Under the pieces are notes generated by a model. It worked only from the letters and a program-made list of their open reading frames with translations, ran no database searches and had not been told where the DNA came from. A DNA stretch of 64,000 nucleotides, taken from the NCBI GenBank assembly GCA_964489645.1, contig CAZAZT010000006.1, positions 1 through 64,000 on the forward strand. Reading direction: 5' to 3'. A program made the position numbers and the translations under genes. This DNA comes from JBEEPE01 sp964489645. GTDB taxonomy: Bacteria; Verrucomicrobiota; Verrucomicrobiia; Chthoniobacterales; Chthoniobacteraceae. Below, piece after piece: positions 43,579 to 51,187 of the stretch; the first letter of the stretch is position 1, and every line of letters starts with the position of its first letter.

Positions 43579-44541
43579 ATGGAGATTCCACATACAGTAA
43601 CGGCAAGGCCTGATACGGGTTTATACAGTTCTAAACTTGGTATTTGGTTGTTTTTGGCATCCGAGGTGATGCTCTTCGGCGGTTTATTTTCAGCGTATAT
43701 TTTCCTGAGATTGGGGAGTGAACCTGGGTATTGGCCACATGGCCTTTTGAATGTGCCGGTTGGAACAATGAACACGGCGGTGCTGATTGCTTCGTCTGTC
43801 ACGGTTGTTTTCGCTTGGGCAGCCCTGAAGATGAGGAAGTTCACGCAGTACAAGGTGTACATGGCCATCACGATTCTCTGTGGAATCCTGTTTTTGGTGG
43901 TAAAACTATCGTACGAATGGCCGGATAAGTTCGAGCACTTTGGCGTGTTTGTGAAGAAGAGCGTCGCTTCCAAGTATGAGTCGCTTCTGGGAAATGACCA
44001 TTTGAAGCAAAAGGGATTGGAGCCCCGCTGGGAGGTTGCTGGGCACTTGTTACATGCTCCGGAGGGCAGCCCCTATCGGCATTTGGCCGAGCATGGTTTC
44101 CACCATGAGGAGAGCCATTTGGACGCAGATGCCAAAGCGAAGATTGATGAGGCAAAGACGAAGGATGCGTTTGCGATTCTTTTAGATGCCGCAAATGCAG
44201 AGCCTATGAGCCCTGAAAATGAGCGTCCTCATTTCATTCCACGGAAGCGTTCTACCAAGGTGGCAGTTGTCGAAAAGGGCGATGTGGATCACGCAAGTAA
44301 CTTCACACCGAGGCATTCAACGTATTTCGCCACCTATTTCTTGATAACAGGGCTTCACGGGTTGCATGTGTTGGGCGGAATACTTGTTTTCATTTACCTT
44401 TGGCTGCCAATTCCAGGGGGTACTTTGCTGTACAAGAAGAATCCCGAACATCTCGCGAATCGCGTGGAGGTTGCGGGGCTCTTCTGGCACTTCGTGGATT
44501 TGGTGTGGATTTTCGTGTTCCCTATTTTCTACCTCTTATAG
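43579..44541 (+). CDS. coxC: cytochrome c oxidase subunit III with a large hydrophilic insertion
   Basis: 320 aa, against about 190-260 usual. Helices 1-3 occupy residues 18-110 (LGIWLFLASEVMLFGGLFSAYIFLR). Residues 115-245 are a charged, His- and Lys-rich insertion where the family normally has a short loop. The last helices carry YFATYFLITGLHGLHVLGG and VAGLFWHFVDLVWIFVFPIFY, the classic COX3 ending. A good Shine-Dalgarno (AGGAGAGAAA) precedes this ATG, in contrast to most genes of the operon. It is a structural subunit beside CoxA. Confidence 0.95.
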   Translation: MEIPHTVTARPDTGLYSSKLGIWLFLASEVMLFGGLFSAYIFLRLGSEPGYWPHGLLNVPVGTMNTAVLIASSVTVVFAWAALKMRKFTQYKVYMAITILCGILFLVVKLSYEWPDKFEHFGVFVKKSVASKYESLLGNDHLKQKGLEPRWEVAGHLLHAPEGSPYRHLAEHGFHHEESHLDADAKAKIDEAKTKDAFAILLDAANAEPMSPENERPHFIPRKRSTKVAVVEKGDVDHASNFTPRHSTYFATYFLITGLHGLHVLGGILVFIYLWLPIPGGTLLYKKNPEHLANRVEVAGLFWHFVDLVWIFVFPIFYLL

Positions 44542-44550
44542 CGTACGTTT

Positions 44551-44901
44551 ATGGCAGATCATCATTCAGGAGCAAATCAACACGCGGCGGATGAGTCCCA
44601 CGCCGCAGCGCATGCCAAGGCCTATTTGGTGGTCGGTGCGGCATTACTGGTTCTCACAGGGTTCACTGTTTTCCTCTCGTACGTGGATTTCGGTTCTCAG
44701 AGTCGAAACATTATCGTTGGGATGATTGTGGCCACTTTCAAGGCGTCTTTGGTTGCTGCCATCTTCATGCATCTTAAGGGCGAGAAGAAAACCATTTGGC
44801 AGTTTCTGATTATGACGGCTGTGTTCGCCGTTGGGTTATTTCTTTTAACTCTGCTCGCGAACGGCGACCCAATTCCAGGAAGCACAACCGCAATCCGATA
44901 G
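44551..44901 (+). CDS. coxD: cytochrome c oxidase subunit IV (prokaryotic COX4)
   Basis: 116 aa. A His/Ala-rich N-terminal tail (HHSGANQHAADESHAAAHA) is followed by three membrane helices: YLVVGAALLVLTGFTVFLSYV, NIIVGMIVATFKASLVAAIFMHL and FLIMTAVFAVGLFLLTLLAN. The KASLVAAIFMHLK motif is typical of prokaryotic COX4. It stabilises the oxidase core. It begins nine bases after coxC. Confidence 0.92.
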   Translation: MADHHSGANQHAADESHAAAHAKAYLVVGAALLVLTGFTVFLSYVDFGSQSRNIIVGMIVATFKASLVAAIFMHLKGEKKTIWQFLIMTAVFAVGLFLLTLLANGDPIPGSTTAIR

Positions 44902-44906
44902 TCATT

Positions 44907-45092
44907 ATGAGCCTCAAAGCTTTCCATTTGTTTTTCCTGTTCGTGTCCGTTTTGCTTTGTGCGGGATGTTCTTGGTGGGCGCTTTCGACAGGGGCAAGTG
45001 AGGGCTTTGGATATGGGAGTGCTGCTCTGGGTGCATTTTTGCTGATGTACGGAGTATATTTTGTTCGTAAGTCGAATCGAATCATCACTTGA
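44907..45092 (+). CDS. 61-residue membrane protein in the oxidase operon
   Basis: Two hydrophobic segments, LFFLFVSVLLCAGC and GSAALGAFLLMYGVYFV, with a short Trp-containing link and a basic end (RKSNRIIT). It starts five bases after coxD and its TGA overlaps the next ATG, so translation is coupled. The first segment could also be a lipoprotein signal (LCAGC), although the lipobox is imperfect. No family was recognised. Position suggests a minor subunit or assembly factor of the aa3 oxidase. Confidence 0.65.
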   Translation: MSLKAFHLFFLFVSVLLCAGCSWWALSTGASEGFGYGSAALGAFLLMYGVYFVRKSNRIIT

Positions 45093-45334
45093 TGCCTATG
45101 AGAGCGATGCTTTCACTTTTTTTGGCTATTGCTGCTGTTGCTCCCGCGGAAGGCTGCTCGGTCTGCATGGGGGCATCTGGTTTGACGGCAGATGCGACCA
45201 ACAACGCGATTTTCTTCATGTTGGGTACGCTATTTTTGGTTTTTGGCGGTATTATCGCCGTTGGTGTTTCGATTGTGAGGCGTTCACGGATGGCTATCCC
45301 TGAATACGTAGAAGCTAGTTCCTTGAATAAATAG
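45092..45334 (+). CDS. 80-residue membrane protein with a CSVCMG motif
   Basis: Start at the ATG at 45092, overlapping the preceding stop (TGATG). A signal peptide (MLSLFLAIAAVAPAEG) leads to CSVCMGAS, then one membrane helix (AIFFMLGTLFLVFGGIIAVGVSIV) and a basic tail. After cleavage the CxxC would lie near the periplasmic N-terminus, a position suited to copper or thiol chemistry. It precedes coxB by two bases, so a role in CuA assembly or as a small subunit is a reasonable inference. No named family. Confidence 0.65.
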   Translation: MPMRAMLSLFLAIAAVAPAEGCSVCMGASGLTADATNNAIFFMLGTLFLVFGGIIAVGVSIVRRSRMAIPEYVEASSLNK

Positions 45335-45335
45335 T

Positions 45336-46097
45336 ATGATTAATAAGGCGTTGGGTATTATTGAGAATGCGTCTGAGCATGGTTTCCAAATCGACCATTT
45401 ATTAGAGTTCTGTCATTGGTTCATGGCGATTTTGGGTGTGTGTTGGACGATTTTTTACGTGGTTACGATTTACAAGTTTCGTCAGTCAAAAAATCCGCGT
45501 GCCAACTATCATGGGGTGACAAGTCATGCGTCCACACATGCGGAAATGAGTGTCATCTTGATTGAAGCGGTGTTGTTGGTTGGCTTTGCTGTTCCGATTT
45601 GGACGACTCGAGTGAACGAGTTTCCGAATCAGGATGAAGCATTGAGGGTTCGTGCGATTGGGGAGCAATTCGGGTGGAACTTCCATTACCCCGGTCCGGA
45701 TCGCAAGTTTGGTCGGGTGGATATCAAGTTTGTGACCCCTTCGAATCCTTTGGGTTTGGATCCAAATGACGCGGACGGCAAGGACGATGTGGTTTCCCGC
45801 AATGATTTGCATGTGGTGGAGAAGGTGCCGGTAGTTTTGGATATCACCTCGAAGGACGTGATTCATGCGATCTCCATCAAGCAGATGCGTATAGCGCAGG
45901 ATGCGATTCCTGGATCGAGCATTCCTGCTTGGTTCAAGCCGTTGCGCACGGGTAAGTTCGAGATCGTGTGTGCGCAGCTCTGCGGATCTGGGCACTATTC
46001 CATGCGGGCTTTGTGCTTGGTTGATGATCAGAAGGGTTTCGATGAGTTCATCAAAGAGCAGAGTGCTCTCCGTGCGCCGAGCGTTGCGAGCAACTGA
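45336..46097 (+). CDS. coxB: cytochrome c oxidase subunit II (CuA)
   Basis: 253 aa with two N-terminal membrane helices (residues 24-45 and 70-90) and a cupredoxin domain. CuA ligands are visible: H177 in DVIHAIS, then C212, Q214, C216, H220 and M223 in CAQLCGSGHYSM; Gln replaces the more usual Glu, whose ligand is the backbone carbonyl. No cytochrome c domain is fused, so a separate donor is needed, matching the upstream cytochromes. It is unusual in being last in the operon, after coxA, coxC and coxD. A terminator follows 24 bases after its stop. Confidence 0.95.
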   Translation: MINKALGIIENASEHGFQIDHLLEFCHWFMAILGVCWTIFYVVTIYKFRQSKNPRANYHGVTSHASTHAEMSVILIEAVLLVGFAVPIWTTRVNEFPNQDEALRVRAIGEQFGWNFHYPGPDRKFGRVDIKFVTPSNPLGLDPNDADGKDDVVSRNDLHVVEKVPVVLDITSKDVIHAISIKQMRIAQDAIPGSSIPAWFKPLRTGKFEIVCAQLCGSGHYSMRALCLVDDQKGFDEFIKEQSALRAPSVASN

Positions 46098-46120
46098 TTT
46101 GATTGATGATTTACGATTTG

Positions 46121-46150
46121 AAAGGGTGCCTTATGGCACCCTTTTTTCTT
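46121..46150 (+). terminator. Rho-independent terminator after coxB
   Basis: AAAGGGTGCC (46121-46130), loop TTAT, GGCACCCTTT (46135-46144) and a run of T to 46147: a perfect 10-bp stem with a T tract. It ends the act-cox operon and separates it from ctaA. Confidence 0.93.
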
Positions 46151-46157
46151 CCTGAAA

Positions 46158-47264
46158 GTGAGTGATTCCTATTCCAGTAGTTCGACGGTGAGAACGCCGA
46201 TCTTCCGGTTTTCGGTGTTTGTGGTGCTGTGTGTTCTGGGTTTGATCACGGTTGGCGGTCTGGTAACCAGCTGGAATGCGGGAATGGCTGTTCCGGATTG
46301 GCCGCTGAGTTTTGGATCATTGAATCCCGCAGGGTGGTGGGCGGATTTTGCGGTGCGGTTGGAGCATGGCCATCGCTTGTATGCGGCGAGCGTTGGTGTA
46401 TTGGTCGGCATTCTGGTGGCGTGGCTTCATCGGGACTTCCGTTCTTTGGGGGTCGCGCTGACGGCGGCGATTGTGGTGTCGGTAGTGGGCCGTCTGCTTG
46501 GTTTGAGTGCGCCTGCGAAGATGCATCTTGGGTTGTGGGTTCCGGCATTTTGTTTTTTGGCTTATCTCTCATGGAAGGCGGATGCGGGAAACCGTTTGGC
46601 TTTGGTTGGCCGTTTTGCCTTCGTTTTGGTGTGCGTTCAGGCCACGTTGGGCGGTTTCAGGGTGACGCAAGAGACGGCTGGCAGTGTGGACGTCGCTTTG
46701 GTGCTTCGCGTGTTTCACGGATGCGTTGCCCAACTTTTCTTGAGTTTGCTTGTGATGATTTCGTGCCAACTATCTGGCTTTGGGGTTCCGGCGTTCTCGC
46801 TGGCGCGCGGATTTTTTGGTAGGTGGGTCCTCCTTTCGGCTCTGTTCATGCAACTGATTTTTGGCGCCACGATTCGCCATCGGGGGGCTGGACTCGCTAT
46901 CCCGATGTTCCCAGCGGCTGCTCCCGACGGAAGTTGGATGTTGAAGCAGCATGGTTTCTTGTTGGACCTGCACTTTACGCACTCTCGCTTGATGCCTTTG
47001 CTTGTTTTGGGGCTGGTCGCATGGATTTTGTGGCGTGATTCACGGATTGAGGGCCGTTTGCGGGCGGTCCGAGTTCTGCCATTGGCGCTGGTCGTTTTCC
47101 AAATCGTTTTGGGGCTTTCTGTGATATGGTCCGGACGATCCGCTGGGGTGACGACACTGCATGTGCTCACGGGGGCGTCGCTTCTTGCTTCGGTTGTTTT
47201 GAACCTCTGTGTTGATGCATCGGGCGGGTTTCGGACTGTGAATGGAGAGAGGGGGGGCGAATGA
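46158..47264 (+). CDS. ctaA: heme A synthase (CtaA/COX15)
   Basis: 368 aa from a GTG at 46158; no ATG is available near the N-terminus. About eight membrane helices. Family features: LITVGGLVTSWNAGMAVPDWPLSFG, EHGHRLYA, KMHLGLW, RVFHGC and TTLHVLTGAS provide the conserved histidines for heme binding. It converts heme O to heme A for the adjacent aa3 oxidase. It begins just after the coxB terminator, so it either has its own promoter or depends on read-through. It overlaps ctaB by four bases. Confidence 0.93.
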   Translation: MSDSYSSSSTVRTPIFRFSVFVVLCVLGLITVGGLVTSWNAGMAVPDWPLSFGSLNPAGWWADFAVRLEHGHRLYAASVGVLVGILVAWLHRDFRSLGVALTAAIVVSVVGRLLGLSAPAKMHLGLWVPAFCFLAYLSWKADAGNRLALVGRFAFVLVCVQATLGGFRVTQETAGSVDVALVLRVFHGCVAQLFLSLLVMISCQLSGFGVPAFSLARGFFGRWVLLSALFMQLIFGATIRHRGAGLAIPMFPAAAPDGSWMLKQHGFLLDLHFTHSRLMPLLVLGLVAWILWRDSRIEGRLRAVRVLPLALVVFQIVLGLSVIWSGRSAGVTTLHVLTGASLLASVVLNLCVDASGGFRTVNGERGGE

Positions 47265-48211
47265 GTTTGGGAAAGGTTGAGATTCCCGGGGGGGATGACG
47301 ATGGGGGGGGCGAAGGGCCGGGCTTTTTCGCCGATTTGATGGTTTTGACGAAGGTCCGTCTGAGCTTTTTGGTTCTTGTGACGACCTTGACGGGTTTCTG
47401 GTACGCCAAGCTATTACAGGTCAGCGGGACGGATTCGGTGAGTGTTTGGTCGTTCAGTAACTTGGTGCAGTGTTTTCACGTTTTGGTCGGCACGGCTTTT
47501 TCTGCATTTTCTGCAGCGGCCTTGAATCAGTCGTATGAGGGTGAGGTGGATGCTCGGATGGAGCGTACGAAGGGGCGGCCTGTTCCTGCCGGTCGCATGA
47601 GGTCTGTCGGCGCGTTCCAGTTGGGCGTTGTTTTTGGGCTGGTTGGGGTTGCGTATTTGGCGGTGTTTGCGGGTTGGCTGACGGCTTTGTTGGGAGCGAT
47701 CACGATCTTCGTTTACGTTTGGATTTATACACCGATGAAGCAGCGTTCGTTTGCGGCGGTGTACATCGGTGCGGTTTCCGGTGCGATTCCACCGTTGATG
47801 GGGTGGGTTGGGGCTGGCTCGGATCGGTGGTGGGGGGGATGGGTTCTATTCGCTGTTTTGTTCTGTTGGCAGATGCCTCACTTTCTCGCGATTGCGTGGT
47901 TGTACCGGGATGAGTACGAGTTGGCTGGGCTCAAAATGTTGCCAGCGGGGGATCCGAACGGAGAACGTGCAGGCATCATCGCTCTCTTGTTTGCTCTGCT
48001 TCTTGCCGTAGCGGGGTTCTTTCCAAGTTTCACCGGAACCGTTTTTCGTTTTCATCTCCCGCTTTCAGCCTTGATGAACTTTTTCATGGTTGGGTCGGCC
48101 CTGGTTTTTCTCTTGGACCGCTCGCGTTTGACTGCGAGGCGTCTTTTCTTCGCTTCGATCGTGTATCTTCCTCTTCACCTCGTCCTATTCCTATGTTCTG
48201 TGAAGGGGTAA
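47261..48211 (+). CDS. ctaB: protoheme IX farnesyltransferase (heme O synthase)
   Basis: 316 aa, UbiA prenyltransferase family with about nine helices. The first Asp-rich block is NQSYEGEVDARMERTKGRPVPAGRM (a variant of the NxxxDxxxD motif), and the second is YRDEYELAGLKMLPA. FFADLMVLTKVRLSFLVLVTTLTGF is the usual N-terminal CtaB signature. It adds a farnesyl tail to heme B, making the substrate of CtaA. It overlaps ctaA by four bases (ATGA) and the SCO gene by 19 bases. Confidence 0.94.
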   Translation: MSLGKVEIPGGDDDGGGEGPGFFADLMVLTKVRLSFLVLVTTLTGFWYAKLLQVSGTDSVSVWSFSNLVQCFHVLVGTAFSAFSAAALNQSYEGEVDARMERTKGRPVPAGRMRSVGAFQLGVVFGLVGVAYLAVFAGWLTALLGAITIFVYVWIYTPMKQRSFAAVYIGAVSGAIPPLMGWVGAGSDRWWGGWVLFAVLFCWQMPHFLAIAWLYRDEYELAGLKMLPAGDPNGERAGIIALLFALLLAVAGFFPSFTGTVFRFHLPLSALMNFFMVGSALVFLLDRSRLTARRLFFASIVYLPLHLVLFLCSVKG

Positions 48212-48831
48212 AAGTCTTTTCTAGGGCAGCTTACGGATGCTTGGTTGCTGTCCTGTTCCTGGGATTGCTTGGTTGTGAGTCGGACTCATCCGTTGCGGGG
48301 CGGTGTTTGGGGGTGCATTGGGGAGTTCCGGAGTTCTCGTTGATTGACCAAGATGGGAAAACGTTTGAGCGGAGGCAGATGGAGGGACGACTGTGGGTGG
48401 TCGATTTTTTCTACACGACCTGTCCGGGGCCTTGCCCAGCTTTGACAAGTCGATTGAGCGAGCTGCATCGATTGTTCGCGTCGGATCAACGCATCGGTTT
48501 CCTCTCGATCTCGAGTGACCCGACCAAGGACACGCCTGAGGTTCTGAAGAGGTATGCGGATCGGTTCAAAGCGGATGGGAGATGGTCATTTCTGACTGGC
48601 TCCGAAGCGGATGTTTTTCGCTTGGCCAATGAGGGTTTCAAGATGGGTATCGCGAAGATCGAGGGAACCGCGGAGCCTGTGACCCACAGTACCAAGTTGG
48701 CGTTGGTTGATGGGGCGGGCGTTGTTCGCGGCTTTTTTGAAGGGGTGTCGGATGGGGAAGGGGTGGGGAAAGGGAAACGGGAGCTTGTCAGTTGTCTTCG
48801 ACATCTGTTGAAAAATCAGAACCTTAAATGA
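48193..48831 (+). CDS. SCO1/SenC copper chaperone, lipoprotein
   Basis: 212 aa. A lipoprotein signal (CLVAVLFLGLLGC) is followed by a thioredoxin-fold SCO domain: PEFSLIDQDGKTF, FFYTTCPGPCPALT (the CxxxC copper-binding pair), FLSISSDPTKDTPEVLKRYA and a late His in VTHSTKLALVD. It delivers copper to CuA of CoxB. The start lies inside the end of ctaB, indicating coupled translation. Confidence 0.93.
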   Translation: MFCEGVKVFSRAAYGCLVAVLFLGLLGCESDSSVAGRCLGVHWGVPEFSLIDQDGKTFERRQMEGRLWVVDFFYTTCPGPCPALTSRLSELHRLFASDQRIGFLSISSDPTKDTPEVLKRYADRFKADGRWSFLTGSEADVFRLANEGFKMGIAKIEGTAEPVTHSTKLALVDGAGVVRGFFEGVSDGEGVGKGKRELVSCLRHLLKNQNLK

Positions 48832-48835
48832 TCTT

Positions 48836-49270
48836 ATGGACGTCTCTCATCTTCCTTTGGTGAATGCCTCGTTGAATGGAACCGCGACGATCCTGCTTCT
48901 TGCTGGGATTGTGGCGGTGAAGCGGGGACAAGCCCGATTGCATTCTGCGCTGATGATTGCGGCGATCGTGGTATCCGCTTTGTTCCTCACAAGTTACCTC
49001 GTCTACCATTTCAATGTTGGGACGGTGACGAAGTTCACTCACCCCGGTTGGCCTAAGGTGGTCTATCGGTTCATCTTGTTCACGCACATTCCTTTAGCGG
49101 TTCTGGTTTTACCGCTTCTTGTTCGGACCGTCCTTCCTGCTTGGAGGGGAGATCTGGTCCTTCATCGGAAGCGGGCAAAACTCACGTTTCCCGTTTGGCT
49201 GTATGTGTCAGTCACGGGAGTTCTGGTTTATTTGATGTTGTACGTCTGGTTCCCTCCGATGGGCGCTTGA
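48836..49270 (+). CDS. DUF420 membrane protein (oxidase assembly, CtaM-like)
   Basis: 144 aa with four membrane helices. The DUF420 pattern is present: LPLVNASLNGTATILLLAG, RLHSALMIAAIVVSALFLTSYLVYHF, HIPLAVLVLPLLV and a final WLYVSVTGVLVYLMLYVWFP. In Gram-positive bacteria, CtaM of this family is needed for heme-copper oxidase maturation. It closes the ctaA-ctaB-SCO group, four bases after the SCO stop. A DUF4091 gene follows in the same direction but is functionally unrelated. Confidence 0.9.
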   Translation: MDVSHLPLVNASLNGTATILLLAGIVAVKRGQARLHSALMIAAIVVSALFLTSYLVYHFNVGTVTKFTHPGWPKVVYRFILFTHIPLAVLVLPLLVRTVLPAWRGDLVLHRKRAKLTFPVWLYVSVTGVLVYLMLYVWFPPMGA

Positions 49271-49341
49271 TGGGACGCTTGATGAGACCCTTGACGGACT
49301 TGACGAGTCCTTGCAAAAGCCTTTCGATCAAAGGTTTGCAG

Positions 49342-51165
49342 ATGCTCCAGCGGTCTTCGTTTTTTCTTCTGCTTTGTGCGATTCTCTTTTTTGGGGGTTC
49401 GCGGAAGGGGTACGCGGCTGGAGCGGTTCAGTGGTTGGAGGGATGGAGGTTGAAGTCATGGGCAACCTATCCGTTCGAGAGGTATGAGGCTGCGGAGCTG
49501 CCTACTGGCCCGAGTGGGCGGATCGACGAGATCCGGGTGCTGCGGGGTGAGTGTGAATGTTTTGGGGTGGTGGTGAGAGGCGATAGTCCACTTCGAGACG
49601 TCAAGGTGGAGATTGTTCGGGCAGGCTCGGATGAGGGTGCGTCGGATCTGGGAGTCACCGTTTGGCGGATGGGGTATGTACATGTCGATGAGCCGAGCGG
49701 TTCTCGGATGTCGGGCAATATGCCGTTCTCCACGGGACGTGGAGATTTCCCGGACATCCTCCTTGAGTCGCGTTCTGGTGTGTTGCGGGTGGGGCGCAAC
49801 CTCCAGTTTTTGGTGCGATTGGAAACCGATCGAGGGACGAAGCCTGGGCGGCGGGAGGTGGAGTTGAGGTTGCGCTATCGGCGTGAGGCGTGGATGCCGA
49901 GTGATCAACCGACGGAACATCGGATGCCGCTTGCGGTCAACGTCTCTCCGGTTGCCGTTCCCGAGAGGAGTCCACTGCTCAATACGACATATTTGAGTCC
50001 ATCGAAGTTCTCGCTCGGTGACCTATCTGAGCCGGAGCGACGGAAGCATTTGCGGATGTTCGCGCGTTCTCGACAAACGCCCCATCCGATCTTACCTGCT
50101 CCGCGTGTGACTGTTCGAGGCGATCGGTTGGAGGTGGATTCGGGAGCATGGGAATCTGCGGTGACGGAGTTATTAGATGAAGTGCCTGATGCGAAGCTGT
50201 TTCTGCCAGCGTGGGCGTCGTATCCGGATCCGCGATTGCAGGGCGTTTACTTTGTCCATCACCTCCCTGCGAGCATCAGTCAGAAGTGGTTTGGCGTTGC
50301 GGTGTGCGGTGTCGACGGTTCGTTGGGAGAGAGTTTCAAGAATCTGTTCGCTCAGTATCTTCGGCATTTCCAGAAGGTCATCGAGAGGCATGGGTGGGGG
50401 GATCGTTTCAGTTTGGCGACGGTGGATGAACCCTACACGGCTCACACGAGCGATCGGGCGCGTGACACCGCGGAGAGCAACTTCCGTTTGGTGTCGGAGT
50501 TGGCAGCGCTGTACCACGAGCATGCACCGCTGGTGCGTCCTTTTGTGACGGGGGAACCGATGGATGGGATTGCGGGGCTGGAGCGGGTCGGGCATTGGTG
50601 CGTGCGAAATCTGGGGAAGGTTGCTCGAGTGCAGGAGTTTGCGCGGAAACACGGCGCGTGGGTGACGATTTGTGACAACTATCGGATCGGGACGGATTTC
50701 CCAGCGGTCGCTCCTCGAACGCTTGGGTGGCTCGCATGGTCGGTCGGCGCGCGTGGGTGGCTCACTTTTGAAGCGCTTTCGGGATTTGAAGACGCGTACG
50801 AAGGGAGCGTGCTGACATATCCGATGGTTCATGGGCCGAGCGTCTGGGGAATGGGGCAGCTATTCTATCCGACGATCGGGCAGCCTGGATTGGTACCGTC
50901 GTTACGCTGGGAGATGATGCGGGAGGGTGCGGAGGATTACGAACTGCTCACTGAGTTGGCAGGTCGTTTAGCGAAGGGCGGAACCTCTGAAGAATGGGTC
51001 GCGCGTGCAACAGAAATCCTTGGTAAGGAGGCGCATCGATTGGCCGGAGGCGTTGGGGATCCTGAGACGATGAGCGGTATGAAGCGGGAGAACCCTCGTT
51101 TCCAAGCGGAGGTGGAGTCCGTCCGACGTCGGGCGATCGAGTTGTTGGAGGAGCAGGTGCGGTAA
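49342..51165 (+). CDS. secreted DUF4091 protein (GH123-like)
   Basis: The start at 49342 (607 aa) was chosen because AAGG lies upstream and the ATG opens directly on a signal peptide (LQRSSFFLLLCAILFFGG); ATGs at 49270 and 49282 are also in frame. The N-terminal half is beta-rich; the middle contains RFSLATVDEPYTAH, with the DE pair positioned as in GH123-type substrate-assisted hexosaminidases; the C-terminus has the DUF4091 block GLVPSLRWEMMREGAEDYELL. A periplasmic or extracellular glycosidase is likely, with N-acetylhexosamine substrates by analogy only. Confidence 0.82.
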   Translation: MLQRSSFFLLLCAILFFGGSRKGYAAGAVQWLEGWRLKSWATYPFERYEAAELPTGPSGRIDEIRVLRGECECFGVVVRGDSPLRDVKVEIVRAGSDEGASDLGVTVWRMGYVHVDEPSGSRMSGNMPFSTGRGDFPDILLESRSGVLRVGRNLQFLVRLETDRGTKPGRREVELRLRYRREAWMPSDQPTEHRMPLAVNVSPVAVPERSPLLNTTYLSPSKFSLGDLSEPERRKHLRMFARSRQTPHPILPAPRVTVRGDRLEVDSGAWESAVTELLDEVPDAKLFLPAWASYPDPRLQGVYFVHHLPASISQKWFGVAVCGVDGSLGESFKNLFAQYLRHFQKVIERHGWGDRFSLATVDEPYTAHTSDRARDTAESNFRLVSELAALYHEHAPLVRPFVTGEPMDGIAGLERVGHWCVRNLGKVARVQEFARKHGAWVTICDNYRIGTDFPAVAPRTLGWLAWSVGARGWLTFEALSGFEDAYEGSVLTYPMVHGPSVWGMGQLFYPTIGQPGLVPSLRWEMMREGAEDYELLTELAGRLAKGGTSEEWVARATEILGKEAHRLAGGVGDPETMSGMKRENPRFQAEVESVRRRAIELLEEQVR

Positions 51166-51187
51166 GGTGCGCATCGGTTGCGCGTGA

